From assembly GCA_043808545.1 (NCBI GenBank), contig JAZDEU010000002.1, positions 1 to 32,972 of the forward strand: DNA of 32,972 bases, read 5' to 3'. The DNA is from JAZDEU01 sp043808545. Lineage in GTDB: Bacteria > Patescibacteriota > Patescibacteriia > JAZDEU01. Below the pieces are notes generated by a model. It searched no databases. It was not told the origin of the DNA and worked only from the letters and a program-made list of their open reading frames with translations. Made by a program: the position numbers and the translations under genes. Below, one piece after another: positions 14,050 through 20,560 of this stretch (positions within the stretch are counted from its first letter, which is position 1; each line of letters opens with the position of its first letter).

Positions 14050-14677
14050 ATGCTTCATAATATCGAACAACTACAGAAAAAATTTGGCAAAATTTTCAAC
14101 TTTATTGATTTTGGGAATGTAAATAAATGGTTTGATAAAGATAATAAAAATTTTGATGGAACTATTCTAAAAGAAAATGAAAAATTAATTGTTGATATTA
14201 ACAAACTTGCTAATTTTACTAAAACATTTTCAAAGCACGCTAGATTTTATTATGGGCTTGATCCTGAGAATAAAGGTTCAATCCATATAATCGCTAAAGC
14301 AAGAAAGCACTTCAACAAAACAGTCGCGAAGCCTTTACAGAACATTAAACATTATCTAATGGGCGACGAGGACAGCACGCGAAAAATAAATCATGATTCT
14401 AAAGGAAAATTTATCTATATCCCAAAATGCAACTTTGATGTTGAGATTTGCATAGATGCCGTTAGATTTATTAATAAATATAATACTTTTTGTTTGTTTT
14501 CCAGTGATGCTGATTTTGTATATCTACTTAACTTTCTGAAAAAAAAATAATAAAAAAATAATTCTAATAAAGGGAGGGTATGCGCAATATAATCTGGTAA
14601 AACAAGCAGATTTAGTTATCAATGCTCAAGAAATAAAAAAATATATCACCCTTATAAAGCAAAAATCTCGCCACTAA
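14050..14677 (+). pseudogene. NYN-domain (LabA-like) protein, frameshifted at a 9-A run
   Basis: The intact frame (14050-14550, 166 residues) has NYN/PIN-like features: NFIDFGNVN near the start with an acidic metal-binding Asp, FDVEICIDAVRFI, and FSSDADFVYLLNFL. It ends at a TAA right after nine A residues (14539-14547). In the next frame, from 14546, 43 codons continue the family pattern (KKIILIKGGYAQYNLVKQAD) to a TAA at 14675. Losing one A joins them into a protein of about 209 residues. This could be a real mutation, a sequencing error, or polymerase slippage on the A run that yields some full-length product. NYN proteins are thought to act as nucleases or RNA-processing factors. Translational coupling to the PBP gene (5 bp gap) is likely. 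Confidence 0.8.
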
Positions 14678-14733
14678 GGCGAGATTTGCGTATATCTGAC
14701 CCGCATCCGCGGGCAGGGTAATCTTTCAATTAC
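14655..14733 (-). ncRNA. Candidate small RNA antisense to the NYN gene end
   Basis: A promoter (14740-14767) would start a minus-strand transcript near 14733. About 50 nt later a perfect 10-bp stem with 5-nt loop (14663-14672 with 14678-14687) is followed by five T residues, a standard terminator. The predicted RNA is about 75 nt, contains a CCCGC/GCGGG hairpin, and overlaps the last codons of the NYN gene on the other strand. Confidence 0.45.
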
Positions 14734-14739
14734 AATATT

Positions 14740-14767
14740 ATTGTATCACATACTAATATATTGTCAA
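14740..14767 (-). promoter_or_regulatory. Promoter of the antisense small RNA
   Basis: Minus strand: TTGACA (14762-14767), 16 bp, TACAAT (14740-14745). No protein-coding gene lies downstream on this strand. Confidence 0.6.
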
Positions 14768-14804
14768 GAGTTTATGTCAGTTTTGTCAGTTTTATTATAA
14801 AATA

Positions 14805-14945
14805 ATGGTTGACTTTTTAATTGAAGAAGGGAAATTTAAAAAAATACTTTTCCCAAACAAAAATTCGCGTCTTCGTTGTATAAAAAAAACGAGAGTTTAT
14901 TTTGATTACCTCGTTAATATAAAACATCGCATTGAATTAAAATAA
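14805..14945 (+). pseudogene. C-terminal remnant of a second NYN-type protein
   Basis: A 46-codon frame reads MVDFLIEEGKFKKILFPNKN and later VYFDYLVNIKHRIELK. These match, as I recall the family, the C-terminal pattern of NYN-domain proteins common in Patescibacteria (D-x-L-I-x-x-G-[KR]-x-K-x-I-x-F-P-N-K). The NYN core upstream is missing, with in-frame stops instead. It lies just after the frameshifted NYN gene, which suggests a decayed paralogue or a chimera. A functional 46-residue peptide is possible but less likely. Confidence 0.4.
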
Positions 14946-14996
14946 AAAAGGGGACCTTTGCTCTTGCGATCGCCGGGACCCTTTTGTCTTGATGTA
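14940..14996 (-). ncRNA. Candidate short transcript ending in a hairpin
   Basis: A consensus promoter at 15002-15030 points to a start near 14996. About 15-50 nt later AAAAGGG pairs with CCCTTTT around a GCGATCGC palindrome, and a TTTTTTATTTT tract follows. The unit resembles a promoter plus terminator with almost nothing between, so it may be a tiny RNA or a decoy/attenuator cassette. Confidence 0.35.
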
Positions 14997-15001
14997 ATAT
15001 T

Positions 15002-15030
15002 AGTATATATCAAATTAATTCGTTTGTCAA
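15002..15030 (-). promoter_or_regulatory. Near-consensus promoter without a downstream gene
   Basis: Minus strand: TTGACA (15025-15030), 17 bp, TATACT (15002-15007). It lies just beyond the terminator of the repeat-protein gene. Confidence 0.65.
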
Positions 15031-15068
15031 GAATTAAATTTTCATGTTCTGTTTCAACAAAAAAAATA

Positions 15069-15104
15069 AGGCTTCGCAGTTTTGTAAAAACAACTGCGAA
15101 GCCT
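15069..15104 (-). terminator. Terminator of the repeat-protein gene
   Basis: Thirteen-bp perfect stem (15069-15081 with 15092-15104, AGGCTTCGCAGTT) with a 10-nt loop; on the minus strand it is followed by TTATTTTTTTTG. It lies 17 bp after the stop codon of the 151-residue gene. Confidence 0.8.
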
Positions 15105-15120
15105 GTATTGGCAGTAATCG

Positions 15121-15576
15121 TCAAGAAAAGAATAATTCCAAAATATTTTTCTCTTTGGCGCTATCAACGACCGCTTTCAGGGAAAGCTCGCGGCTAAGGT
15201 TGCGGACATCGCTATCACCGAAAGTTTGGCAGTTAATAAGATATTCCAGCTGTTTCGCCAATTCTTCCTCTGCTACTTTCAGGGAAAGCTCGCGGCTAAG
15301 GTTGCGGACATTGCTATCATCGGATTTTTGGCAGTTAATAAGATATTTCAGCTGTTTCGCCAATTCTTCCTCTGACATTCTGCGCATTACTTTCAGGGAA
15401 AGCTCGCGGCTAAGGTTGCGGACATTGCTATCATAGGATTTTTGGCAGTTAATAAGATATTCCAGCTGTTTCGCCAATTCTTTCGCCACTACTTCTGAAT
15501 TATTAACTGTCCTCATAACTTCCAAATGACTAATACTTCCTTTTTGTATCTCTTCAAAAATCATTTCTATAGACAT
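15121..15576 (-). CDS. Small protein with three near-identical 34-38 residue repeats, unknown function
   Basis: The 151-residue product has a 30-residue head (MSIEMIFEEIQKGSISHLEV) and then three copies of a unit of the form EELAKQLEYLINCQKS..DSNVRNLSRELSLKV. A short AVVDSAKEKNILELFFS tail follows. Starts of the repeated DNA are 102 and 114 bp apart, both multiples of three, and the copies are almost identical, so the duplication is recent or kept by conversion. The units look alpha-helical, perhaps HEAT-like; each carries one Cys. The ATG at 15576 has a GAGGGG 6 nt upstream, one of the few good ribosome sites here. The gene is divergent from the ligase gene 30 bp away and has its own terminator. 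I do not recognise the family. Confidence 0.8.
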   Translation of the reverse strand: MSIEMIFEEIQKGSISHLEVMRTVNNSEVVAKELAKQLEYLINCQKSYDSNVRNLSRELSLKVMRRMSEEELAKQLKYLINCQKSDDSNVRNLSRELSLKVAEEELAKQLEYLINCQTFGDSDVRNLSRELSLKAVVDSAKEKNILELFFS

Positions 15577-15606
15577 TTCACGCCCCTCATCTTAAATTGT
15601 TAATTT

Positions 15607-17421
15607 ATGCAAACTACAGAACAAAAAGATCAATATAATAAACTATCATATCTAAAAAAAATTGTCAAATATTTATTCTTTCTTTTTATATTTCTTTTGC
15701 CCATCCAAACCCGCTATATCTATCAACAAGCCACGCTAAATAATGGCGCGTGGGAATACGGGACTTTAAGCTTATACGCGACGGAAATCTTGTTAGGGAC
15801 AATAATTATTTTGTATATAATTGGATTTATAGGGGCGTATTCTAGGGCATATCGCAATATGCCCCTACAATTATACACTGAAAACGGGAAAAAAAATCTA
15901 AAAAATCCGCTTATTTTTTTACCGCTCGCATTACTGCTTTGGTCTGTAGCATCTATCTTTTGGGCTTATGACAAAATGCTCGCTTGGGATAGATGCATAA
16001 TTTTAATGGAAGGGATTATAGTGTATTTGTTCATTATTAAAATCCCCCTCTTTTCCAAAGAACCTGCCCTGAGCGATAGCCGAATGGGGGGGTTAGGGCC
16101 TGCCTGCCTGTCTGCGCAGGCAGGCGCAGGCAGGGAGATTTCTCCAAGCGCAAAACCTACTCAAATAGAAAACGCCTCCAGATATAACAACCCAGAAAAA
16201 TCCCCCTGTATCCCCCTTTACAAAAGGGGGAGCTATCTAATCCCCCTAATCGCCAGCGCAATCTGCCAATCAATGCTCGCTATTTACCAGTTCGCTTCCC
16301 AGCAAATAATTGCGAATAAATGGCTTGGCATAGCATCCCACTTGCCAGAAACACTCGGGACATCTGTTGTTGAAACGCCGCTTCGCCGATGGTTGCGCGC
16401 TTACGGAAGCCTGCCGCATCCTAATATTCTAGCGGCATATTTAGGAATTGCTCTCCTTCTCTTTATTATATTTATCTTCAATAAATCTCCAAAAAAAAAT
16501 CAGCAATCCGAACTTACAAATACCGAAGAATTAAAACAACGATTATCAGGGATACTAAAAGTATTCGCTATTTTCTTAATAAGCGCAGCTATTATTTTTA
16601 CATTTTCCCGCGCCGTATGGATAGGATTATTTCTCTCTATAATAATATTTTTAGTCTTTAATAAACTACCGCGTCATCCTGATAAAAATAAAACACGGCG
16701 TCATCCTTCCCCCGCTTTAGCGGGGGAAGGATATCTCAAAATGACACAAAATTTTCCCTTTATCCCATCTTTCGGTTTTTTTATTTTATTCCTCTTCGTT
16801 TTATTCCTCGCGCGCGAACCTATAATGGCGAGAATTTCAAATTCAAACAGATTAGAACAAAAATCAAACCAAGAACGTATGTTATCCTATAAAGAAAGCA
16901 AGGATATTATAAAAGAAAACTGGTTGATTGGAACTGGAATTGGAAATTACACTCTTGCTTTATACAAAAAAAATCCAAGTCTTTCCGCTTACGAATACCA
17001 GCCTGTTCATAATTTATTTATACTAATATTCGCCGAACTAGGAATCTTCGGCTTATTGATTTTTTTATTATTCCTTTTTTATATTACTAAAAAAATTATA
17101 CAAAATCACTTAGTGTCTGTTGAAATATTCGCAGAGTGTCATTCCGACCGAGCGAACCAGCCACCCAAACGGCTGGTTCGTAAGTGGAGGAATCTGTTTA
17201 TTAAACCAAATTTGGTGCGGTCAACAGATCCCCATTCGGCTATCGCTCAGGGCAGGCTCTCGGCTACACTCGGGATGACAAAGGAATACTATTTCAACAG
17301 CAACTACTTCATCATCTTATTTATATTCATACTTCTAATCTCTCTTTTTGACCATTATTTCTGGAGCCTGTATTTCGGAGTAATACTCTTCTGGATTTGT
17401 ATGGGAATTATAATCTCTTAA
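15607..17421 (+). CDS. O-antigen ligase/polymerase-family membrane protein with in-frame repeat insertions
   Basis: A 604-residue polytopic membrane protein with about ten hydrophobic segments, starting at FLFFLFIFLLPIQTRY. The family signature is the segment GTGIGNYTLALYKKNPS followed by QPVHNLFILIFAELGIFGLL, as in Wzy/WaaL proteins that polymerise or attach surface glycans at the outer membrane face. At least five palindromic repeats interrupt the frame yet keep it open: near residues 75-88, 146-180, 199-216, 356-380 and 509-560. The last encodes CHSDR...WRNL...SATLGMTKE. Without them the protein would be about 430 residues, a usual size. All insertions fall between membrane segments. Divergent from the repeat-protein gene; convergent with holA across a long hairpin. 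Confidence 0.87.
   Translation: MQTTEQKDQYNKLSYLKKIVKYLFFLFIFLLPIQTRYIYQQATLNNGAWEYGTLSLYATEILLGTIIILYIIGFIGAYSRAYRNMPLQLYTENGKKNLKNPLIFLPLALLLWSVASIFWAYDKMLAWDRCIILMEGIIVYLFIIKIPLFSKEPALSDSRMGGLGPACLSAQAGAGREISPSAKPTQIENASRYNNPEKSPCIPLYKRGSYLIPLIASAICQSMLAIYQFASQQIIANKWLGIASHLPETLGTSVVETPLRRWLRAYGSLPHPNILAAYLGIALLLFIIFIFNKSPKKNQQSELTNTEELKQRLSGILKVFAIFLISAAIIFTFSRAVWIGLFLSIIIFLVFNKLPRHPDKNKTRRHPSPALAGEGYLKMTQNFPFIPSFGFFILFLFVLFLAREPIMARISNSNRLEQKSNQERMLSYKESKDIIKENWLIGTGIGNYTLALYKKNPSLSAYEYQPVHNLFILIFAELGIFGLLIFLLFLFYITKKIIQNHLVSVEIFAECHSDRANQPPKRLVRKWRNLFIKPNLVRSTDPHSAIAQGRLSATLGMTKEYYFNSNYFIILFIFILLISLFDHYFWSLYFGVILFWICMGIIIS
16042..16250 (+). repeat. Cluster of palindromic repeats inside the ligase gene
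   Basis: Three families stand side by side: a CCCCCTC...GAGCGATAGCCGAATGGGGGGG unit (16042-16093), a CCTGCCTGCCTG/CAGGCAGG unit (16099-16136), and a CCCCCTGTATCCCCCTTT/AAAGGGGGAGC unit (16199-16234). The frame stays open through all of them. Confidence 0.85.
17133..17285 (+). repeat. GTCATTCCGACC-type repeat inside the ligase gene
   Basis: GTCATTCCGACCGAGCGAACC starts the unit and CTCGGGATGACAAAGGAA ends it, with the CCATTCGGCTATCGCTCAGGGCAGG unit nested within. It adds about 50 residues in the loop before the last membrane segments. Confidence 0.85.
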
Positions 17422-17445
17422 TTATTGTATAAAAAATATATCGGG

Positions 17446-17563
17446 TTGTCATTCCGACCGAAGCGAAGCCCGAAGGATGAGGGCAAGCGAAGCGGAGGAA
17501 TCTCTTTTAATCCCCATAATTTGGATTATTTAAAAGATTCCTCCACTTCGGTCGGAATGACAA
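17446..17563. repeat. Long inverted repeat between convergent genes
   Basis: TTGTCATTCCGACCGAAG (17446-17463) is exactly inverted at 17546-17563, and GGAGGAATC with TTTTAA forms a second arm pair inside. The hairpin lies between the stop codons of the ligase gene and holA and could end transcription from both sides. Confidence 0.8.
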
Positions 17564-17587
17564 AAAATAATTTTTACGAAAAATTCA

Positions 17588-18544
17588 CTACGCCACTATA
17601 AGCATATCCAAAAGCAATTCTATGTTAACAGAGCTTGACTTTGATTTTAAATCAATATTCATAATACATCTATAAATTTTTTTTAACGCTTCTGTATTAT
17701 AAAAACTGACTTGCGAATATAATTTTTGCGCGACGAACGGATGAATTTTCAACCCTAAAGCTAACGACCTGCTATTCGCCCTATTATCCCTGGCTAGATA
17801 ATCTTTTGCCTCTAATAAAAGTCGATACTGCCGCGCAAGCATAGCCAAAATATAATTTATATTTACGCCCAATCTTATCTGCTCAGTTAATAACCGCAAA
17901 GCAAGCTTCTTATTTTTTGCGCCGATCGCGTCAACTAAATTAAAAATATTATCATCATCTTTAGTTTTCACAAATTTTTTTATATTCTCGCAAGTTACAT
18001 TTTTATCATAGCTGATAATTTTTTCTATTTCATTATTCATGCTCCAAAGATCGCTCCCAATCCTCTCAATTAACATATTTACTGCCTCTGCCTTTATCTC
18101 TCCGCCTTTATCCGATACTTCTTTTATAATCCACTTTTTCAACGCAACACCCTTTAGAAGCTCAAACTCTTGCTTAAAAACAGACCCTGCGTTGAGTCCA
18201 GTCAAAAACTTAAATAACACATCTTTCTCTTTTTTTTCTTCCTCCCAAAAAATAAGAACATTTTCATTCCCGCCTGCATCTTTCTTCAAAAAATCAATTA
18301 TCTCTTTCTGTAAATTTTTATCTTTTCCCTTTGAAATAATGTTCCTTAAAATTATCATCCTTTTTCGCGACATAAAAGAAACCGTTGATATTTGCTTTTT
18401 AAATTCACCGTAAGTTAATTTTTCGCCATCAATATCAGCGAGATTCAAAGATCCGCCTTCAACTTCCCGCAGAAATCTATTTTTCAACTCTTTTAATTTT
18501 TGCAAACTCCGAAATGTATCCGGACCGTATAGGAAGATAATCAT
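17588..18544 (-). CDS. holA: DNA polymerase III delta subunit
   Basis: HolA is the clamp-loader subunit that opens the beta sliding clamp. The 318-residue protein starts MIIFLYGPDTFRSLQKLKEL, the degenerate Walker-like start of the family, followed by the DNA pol III delta N domain (ISTVSFMSRKRMIILRNI). The middle has LKKWIIKEVSDKGGEIKAEA, and the C-terminal collar domain has NIFNLVDAIGAKNKKLALRLL and ILAMLARQYRLLLEAKDYLA. Length is normal. The ATG at 18544 lies 5 bp after the stop of an unrelated gene remnant on the same strand. Convergent with the ligase gene. Confidence 0.93.
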   Translation of the reverse strand: MIIFLYGPDTFRSLQKLKELKNRFLREVEGGSLNLADIDGEKLTYGEFKKQISTVSFMSRKRMIILRNIISKGKDKNLQKEIIDFLKKDAGGNENVLIFWEEEKKEKDVLFKFLTGLNAGSVFKQEFELLKGVALKKWIIKEVSDKGGEIKAEAVNMLIERIGSDLWSMNNEIEKIISYDKNVTCENIKKFVKTKDDDNIFNLVDAIGAKNKKLALRLLTEQIRLGVNINYILAMLARQYRLLLEAKDYLARDNRANSRSLALGLKIHPFVAQKLYSQVSFYNTEALKKIYRCIMNIDLKSKSSSVNIELLLDMLIVA

Positions 18545-18548
18545 ACAA

Positions 18549-18698
18549 TTATTTCAACTTAACCTTTAATTCAAAGGCACTGAGCGTTGGCCGAATGTAT
18601 GGTGTATTAAGCCAATCGTTATATTTTTCATTTCCCAGATTTAATCCTATTGCATTGTTTGCATAACATTTGGCAATTCTTTGAAATGGTTTTTCGGG
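18549..18698 (-). pseudogene. C-terminal remnant of an unidentified protein
   Basis: Fifty codons directly after an in-frame TGA (18699-18701) read PEKPFQRIAKCYANNAIGLN, then GNEKYNDWLNTPYIRP and an end FELKVKLK. The composition is clearly protein-like but there is no start. The frame begins exactly after a 19-bp sequence (18699-18717) that also marks the truncation of a transposase remnant at 20354. The stop lies 5 bp before holA, so the lost gene was probably the upstream neighbour of holA. I do not recognise the family. Confidence 0.5.
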
Positions 18699-18950
18699 TC
18701 ATACAGAATATAGGGTTACCCAGCAGTGGAATAAATAGCAAGTTCCCACCTTGCCGTGTCAATTATTCCATACATTATCTTGAGCATTAGCTATGGATTT
18801 TGTTAAATCTTATTAGTAAGCGAGGGGGGGGGGGGGACAGGGTGGTGTTAAGCCTTAGTTTTGCGCGCCAATTCCTCGTTTAACACCCCCCTTGCCCCAT
18901 TCATTTAATGTCAAATTATTTGTTATTTTTTTAAAATTTAAAATCTAAAA
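18699..18950. other. Scar-like spacer with hairpins and a 13-G run
   Basis: TGGAATAA/TTATTCCA arms enclose CAAG/CTTG at about 18727-18771. A run of 13 G residues lies at 18824-18836, and the GGTGTTAA/TTAACACC palindromic pair with its C-rich partner lies at about 18838-18895. A CACCCCCCTTGCCCC repeat half ends it. No gene is seen. Confidence 0.55.
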
Positions 18951-19931
18951 TCATCCCCCCCGATGGTATTTAATAAATGTCTCCCTTAAATGTTTGTCCG
19001 TAATATGCGTATAAATCTGCGTCGTGGTAATAGAAGAATGTCCTAGCATTGTTTGAACTGACCGAATATCCGCGTCATTAGCGAGTAAATCTGTCGCAAA
19101 CGAATGGCGCAAAGTATGAGGAGAAATCTGTTTCGTTATTCCCGCAACTTTCGCGTATTTTTTTACTATTCTTTGAATAGTCCGCGGAGTTAAAGACTCT
19201 AAACTTTCATCTCTTTTATCTTTCGCCCGATCATGGCTTGAAAATAAAAACGGAGAAACATCCCGCCGAACATCTAAATATTTTTTAATCCAGTACTTAG
19301 ACTGATTAGATAAAAAAACTATCCTAACCTTGCGTCCTTTTCCCCGAACCGTCAACTCCTGAGCTTTGCTTTGGTCTGCCTGCGAAGGCAGGTCTTTTAA
19401 ATCTATTTGCTCTATTTTTAAATTTACCAGTTCTGAAACACGAAGCCCTGTTGAAAATAATGTTTCTAAAATCGCCTTATCGCGAAGCGCGATTAAATTA
19501 TTCCCCTCTTGAGATGGGTTAGGGGTATGTAGCGGAGCATTCAAAAATCGTTCTAACTCGGCGCCTTCTATAAAAGTTATATCTCGCTCCGACATCTTTC
19601 CTAATTCAATTTTTTCCGATGCCAAAGTTTTTACATCAATTTTCGCCAAATATTTTAAAAACGCGCGCAAAGAAATAAGATGGTAATTCTGCGTGCTTTT
19701 TTTCAAAGATTCCCCTTTTTCATTTTCCAGCCTGTTGAGCCACAACCGATATTGCGTAACATCTTCCAGCTTGATTTCAGACGAATCATCTATATTATGC
19801 TCCCCAGCCCAGGCAGCAAATCTTTTTAAATAAAATTCATAATTTTTAACAGTCGCCAAACTGCGATTTTTTTCAATCTCAAGATAGGTCAAAAATTTAG
19901 TTATGTATTTTTGTAGATTTTGATTCGCCAT
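18951..19931 (-). CDS. Tyrosine recombinase, XerC/XerD type
   Basis: Site-specific recombinase of the phage-integrase family; single Xer-type enzymes resolve chromosome dimers. The 326-residue protein has a SAM-like N-terminal domain (FLTYLEIEKNRSLATVKNY) and a complete catalytic set: Arg164 (TGLRVSEL), Lys198 (RGKGRK), His272 and Arg275 (PHTLRHSF), His298 (LGHSS) and Tyr307 (IYTH). Two palindromic repeats sit in frame: residues 134-144 (LHTPNPSQEGN) and about 182-187 (PSQADQ), both outside the catalytic strands. A housekeeping Xer role fits its size; the nearby tRNA-Ile and transposase remnant leave a mobile-element origin possible. No dif-like site was recognised nearby. Confidence 0.93.
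   Translation of the reverse strand: MANQNLQKYITKFLTYLEIEKNRSLATVKNYEFYLKRFAAWAGEHNIDDSSEIKLEDVTQYRLWLNRLENEKGESLKKSTQNYHLISLRAFLKYLAKIDVKTLASEKIELGKMSERDITFIEGAELERFLNAPLHTPNPSQEGNNLIALRDKAILETLFSTGLRVSELVNLKIEQIDLKDLPSQADQSKAQELTVRGKGRKVRIVFLSNQSKYWIKKYLDVRRDVSPFLFSSHDRAKDKRDESLESLTPRTIQRIVKKYAKVAGITKQISPHTLRHSFATDLLANDADIRSVQTMLGHSSITTTQIYTHITDKHLRETFIKYHRGG
19376..19531 (-). repeat. Two palindromic repeats inside the recombinase gene
   Basis: CTGCCTGCGAAGGCAGG at 19376-19392 belongs to the CCTGCCTGC/GCAGGCAGG family, and CCCCTCTTGAGATGGGTTAGGGGT at 19504-19527 belongs to the CACCCC/GAGGGG family. Both keep the frame. Confidence 0.75.
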
Positions 19932-19970
19932 ATTTTATATTTTACGACATTACAAAATAATATGCAAACA

Positions 19971-19998
19971 TTGACATATTCTCTATTCTTGTTATTAT
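19971..19998 (+). promoter_or_regulatory. Promoter of tRNA-Ile
   Basis: TTGACA (19971-19976), 16 bp, TATTAT (19993-19998). The tRNA begins about 50 bp downstream. Confidence 0.6.
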
Positions 19999-20056
19999 AT
20001 AAATAAAAGACAAAAGCATAAAGCTGGCTTCTTTGTTTTCTTGTTTTCTTGAAAAA

Positions 20057-20130
20057 GGGCGTATAGCTCAGTTGGTTAGAGCGTTACACTGATAATGTAA
20101 AGGTCCATGGTTCGAATCCATGTACGCCCA
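20057..20130 (+). tRNA. tRNA-Ile (GAT)
   Basis: Acceptor GGGCGTA/TACGCCC, D arm GCTCAGTTGGTTAGAGC, anticodon arm TTACA-CTGATAA-TGTAA with anticodon GAT, T arm CATGGTTCGAATCCATG, discriminator A. CCA is not encoded. Confidence 0.97.
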
Positions 20131-20140
20131 CTAATTTTTT

Positions 20141-20165
20141 AAAACGAGGTTTCTCCTCGTTTTTT
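20141..20165 (+). terminator. Terminator of tRNA-Ile
   Basis: Nine-bp stem AAAACGAGG/CCTCGTTTT (20141-20149 with 20155-20163), loop TTTCT, ending in a T run. Confidence 0.85.
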
Positions 20166-20269
20166 ATTTTACGCTTTTCTATAGATATTCAAAAATATTT
20201 TTAAAGGGAACTATAGCCAATTAAATATTTTTTCGTGAGTGGAGAAATCCCTTTTAAATAGGCTAAATA

Positions 20270-20330
20270 ATAACAGATTCCTCCGCTCCGACCCCCACCC
20301 AGAGCTCTGGGTGGGGGTCGGAATGACATT
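20270..20330. repeat. GATTCCTCCGCTCCGAC...GTCGGAATGAC repeat
   Basis: A member of the GTCATTCC family with an inner CCCCCACCCAGAGCTCTGGGTGGGGG palindrome. The rest of the spacer from the tRNA terminator to here shows only fragments of the same family (for example GAGTGGAGAAATC near 20237). Confidence 0.75.
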
Positions 20331-20353
20331 CTCCAACCCTATATTCTGTATGA

Positions 20354-20524
20354 GCCGATAATCCGCGAGTGGAACGGGCGCACTTAACAGACGAGATAGA
20401 ATTTTATCAGCAAGGAAATATTTGCAAAACTTTTGAAGAACGGGAAATGAGAATAGAAAAACATATCAAAAAAACACGCCAGCGCGCGTCTTTAATTGAA
20501 AAAATTTTTCACACACAAAACTAA
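20354..20524 (+). pseudogene. C-terminal remnant of an IS481-like DDE transposase
   Basis: Fifty-six codons read ADNPRVERAHLTDEIEFYQQ and continue GNICKTFEER to a TAA at 20522-20524. DNPxVERxHxTDxxEFY is the region around the last catalytic Glu of IS481/rve-type integrases. The rest of the transposase is missing. The frame starts exactly after a 19-bp sequence (20335-20353) shared with 18699-18717. Not functional. Confidence 0.65.
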
Positions 20525-20560
20525 CTACAAAACTATATTGAGATAGACACAATTTACTAA

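Noticed and set aside
14906..15197. Overlapping frames of 72 and 79 codons on both strands
   Set aside because: They run through promoter boxes, hairpins and the end of the repeat-protein gene and have no protein-like pattern.
15170..15490. CRISPR-like array
   Set aside because: The spaced identical blocks are codons of an in-frame protein repeat with periods 102 and 114 bp; there are no variable spacers.
18699..18701. In-frame TGA before a protein-like frame, suggesting TGA recoding as in Gracilibacteria
   Set aside because: All long genes here read cleanly with the standard code; the TGA sits at the 19-bp junction of a gene remnant.
18951..20131. Genomic island at tRNA-Ile driven by the tyrosine recombinase
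   Set aside because: No duplicated tRNA-Ile end is visible, the recombinase has housekeeping Xer size, and flanking genes are core functions.
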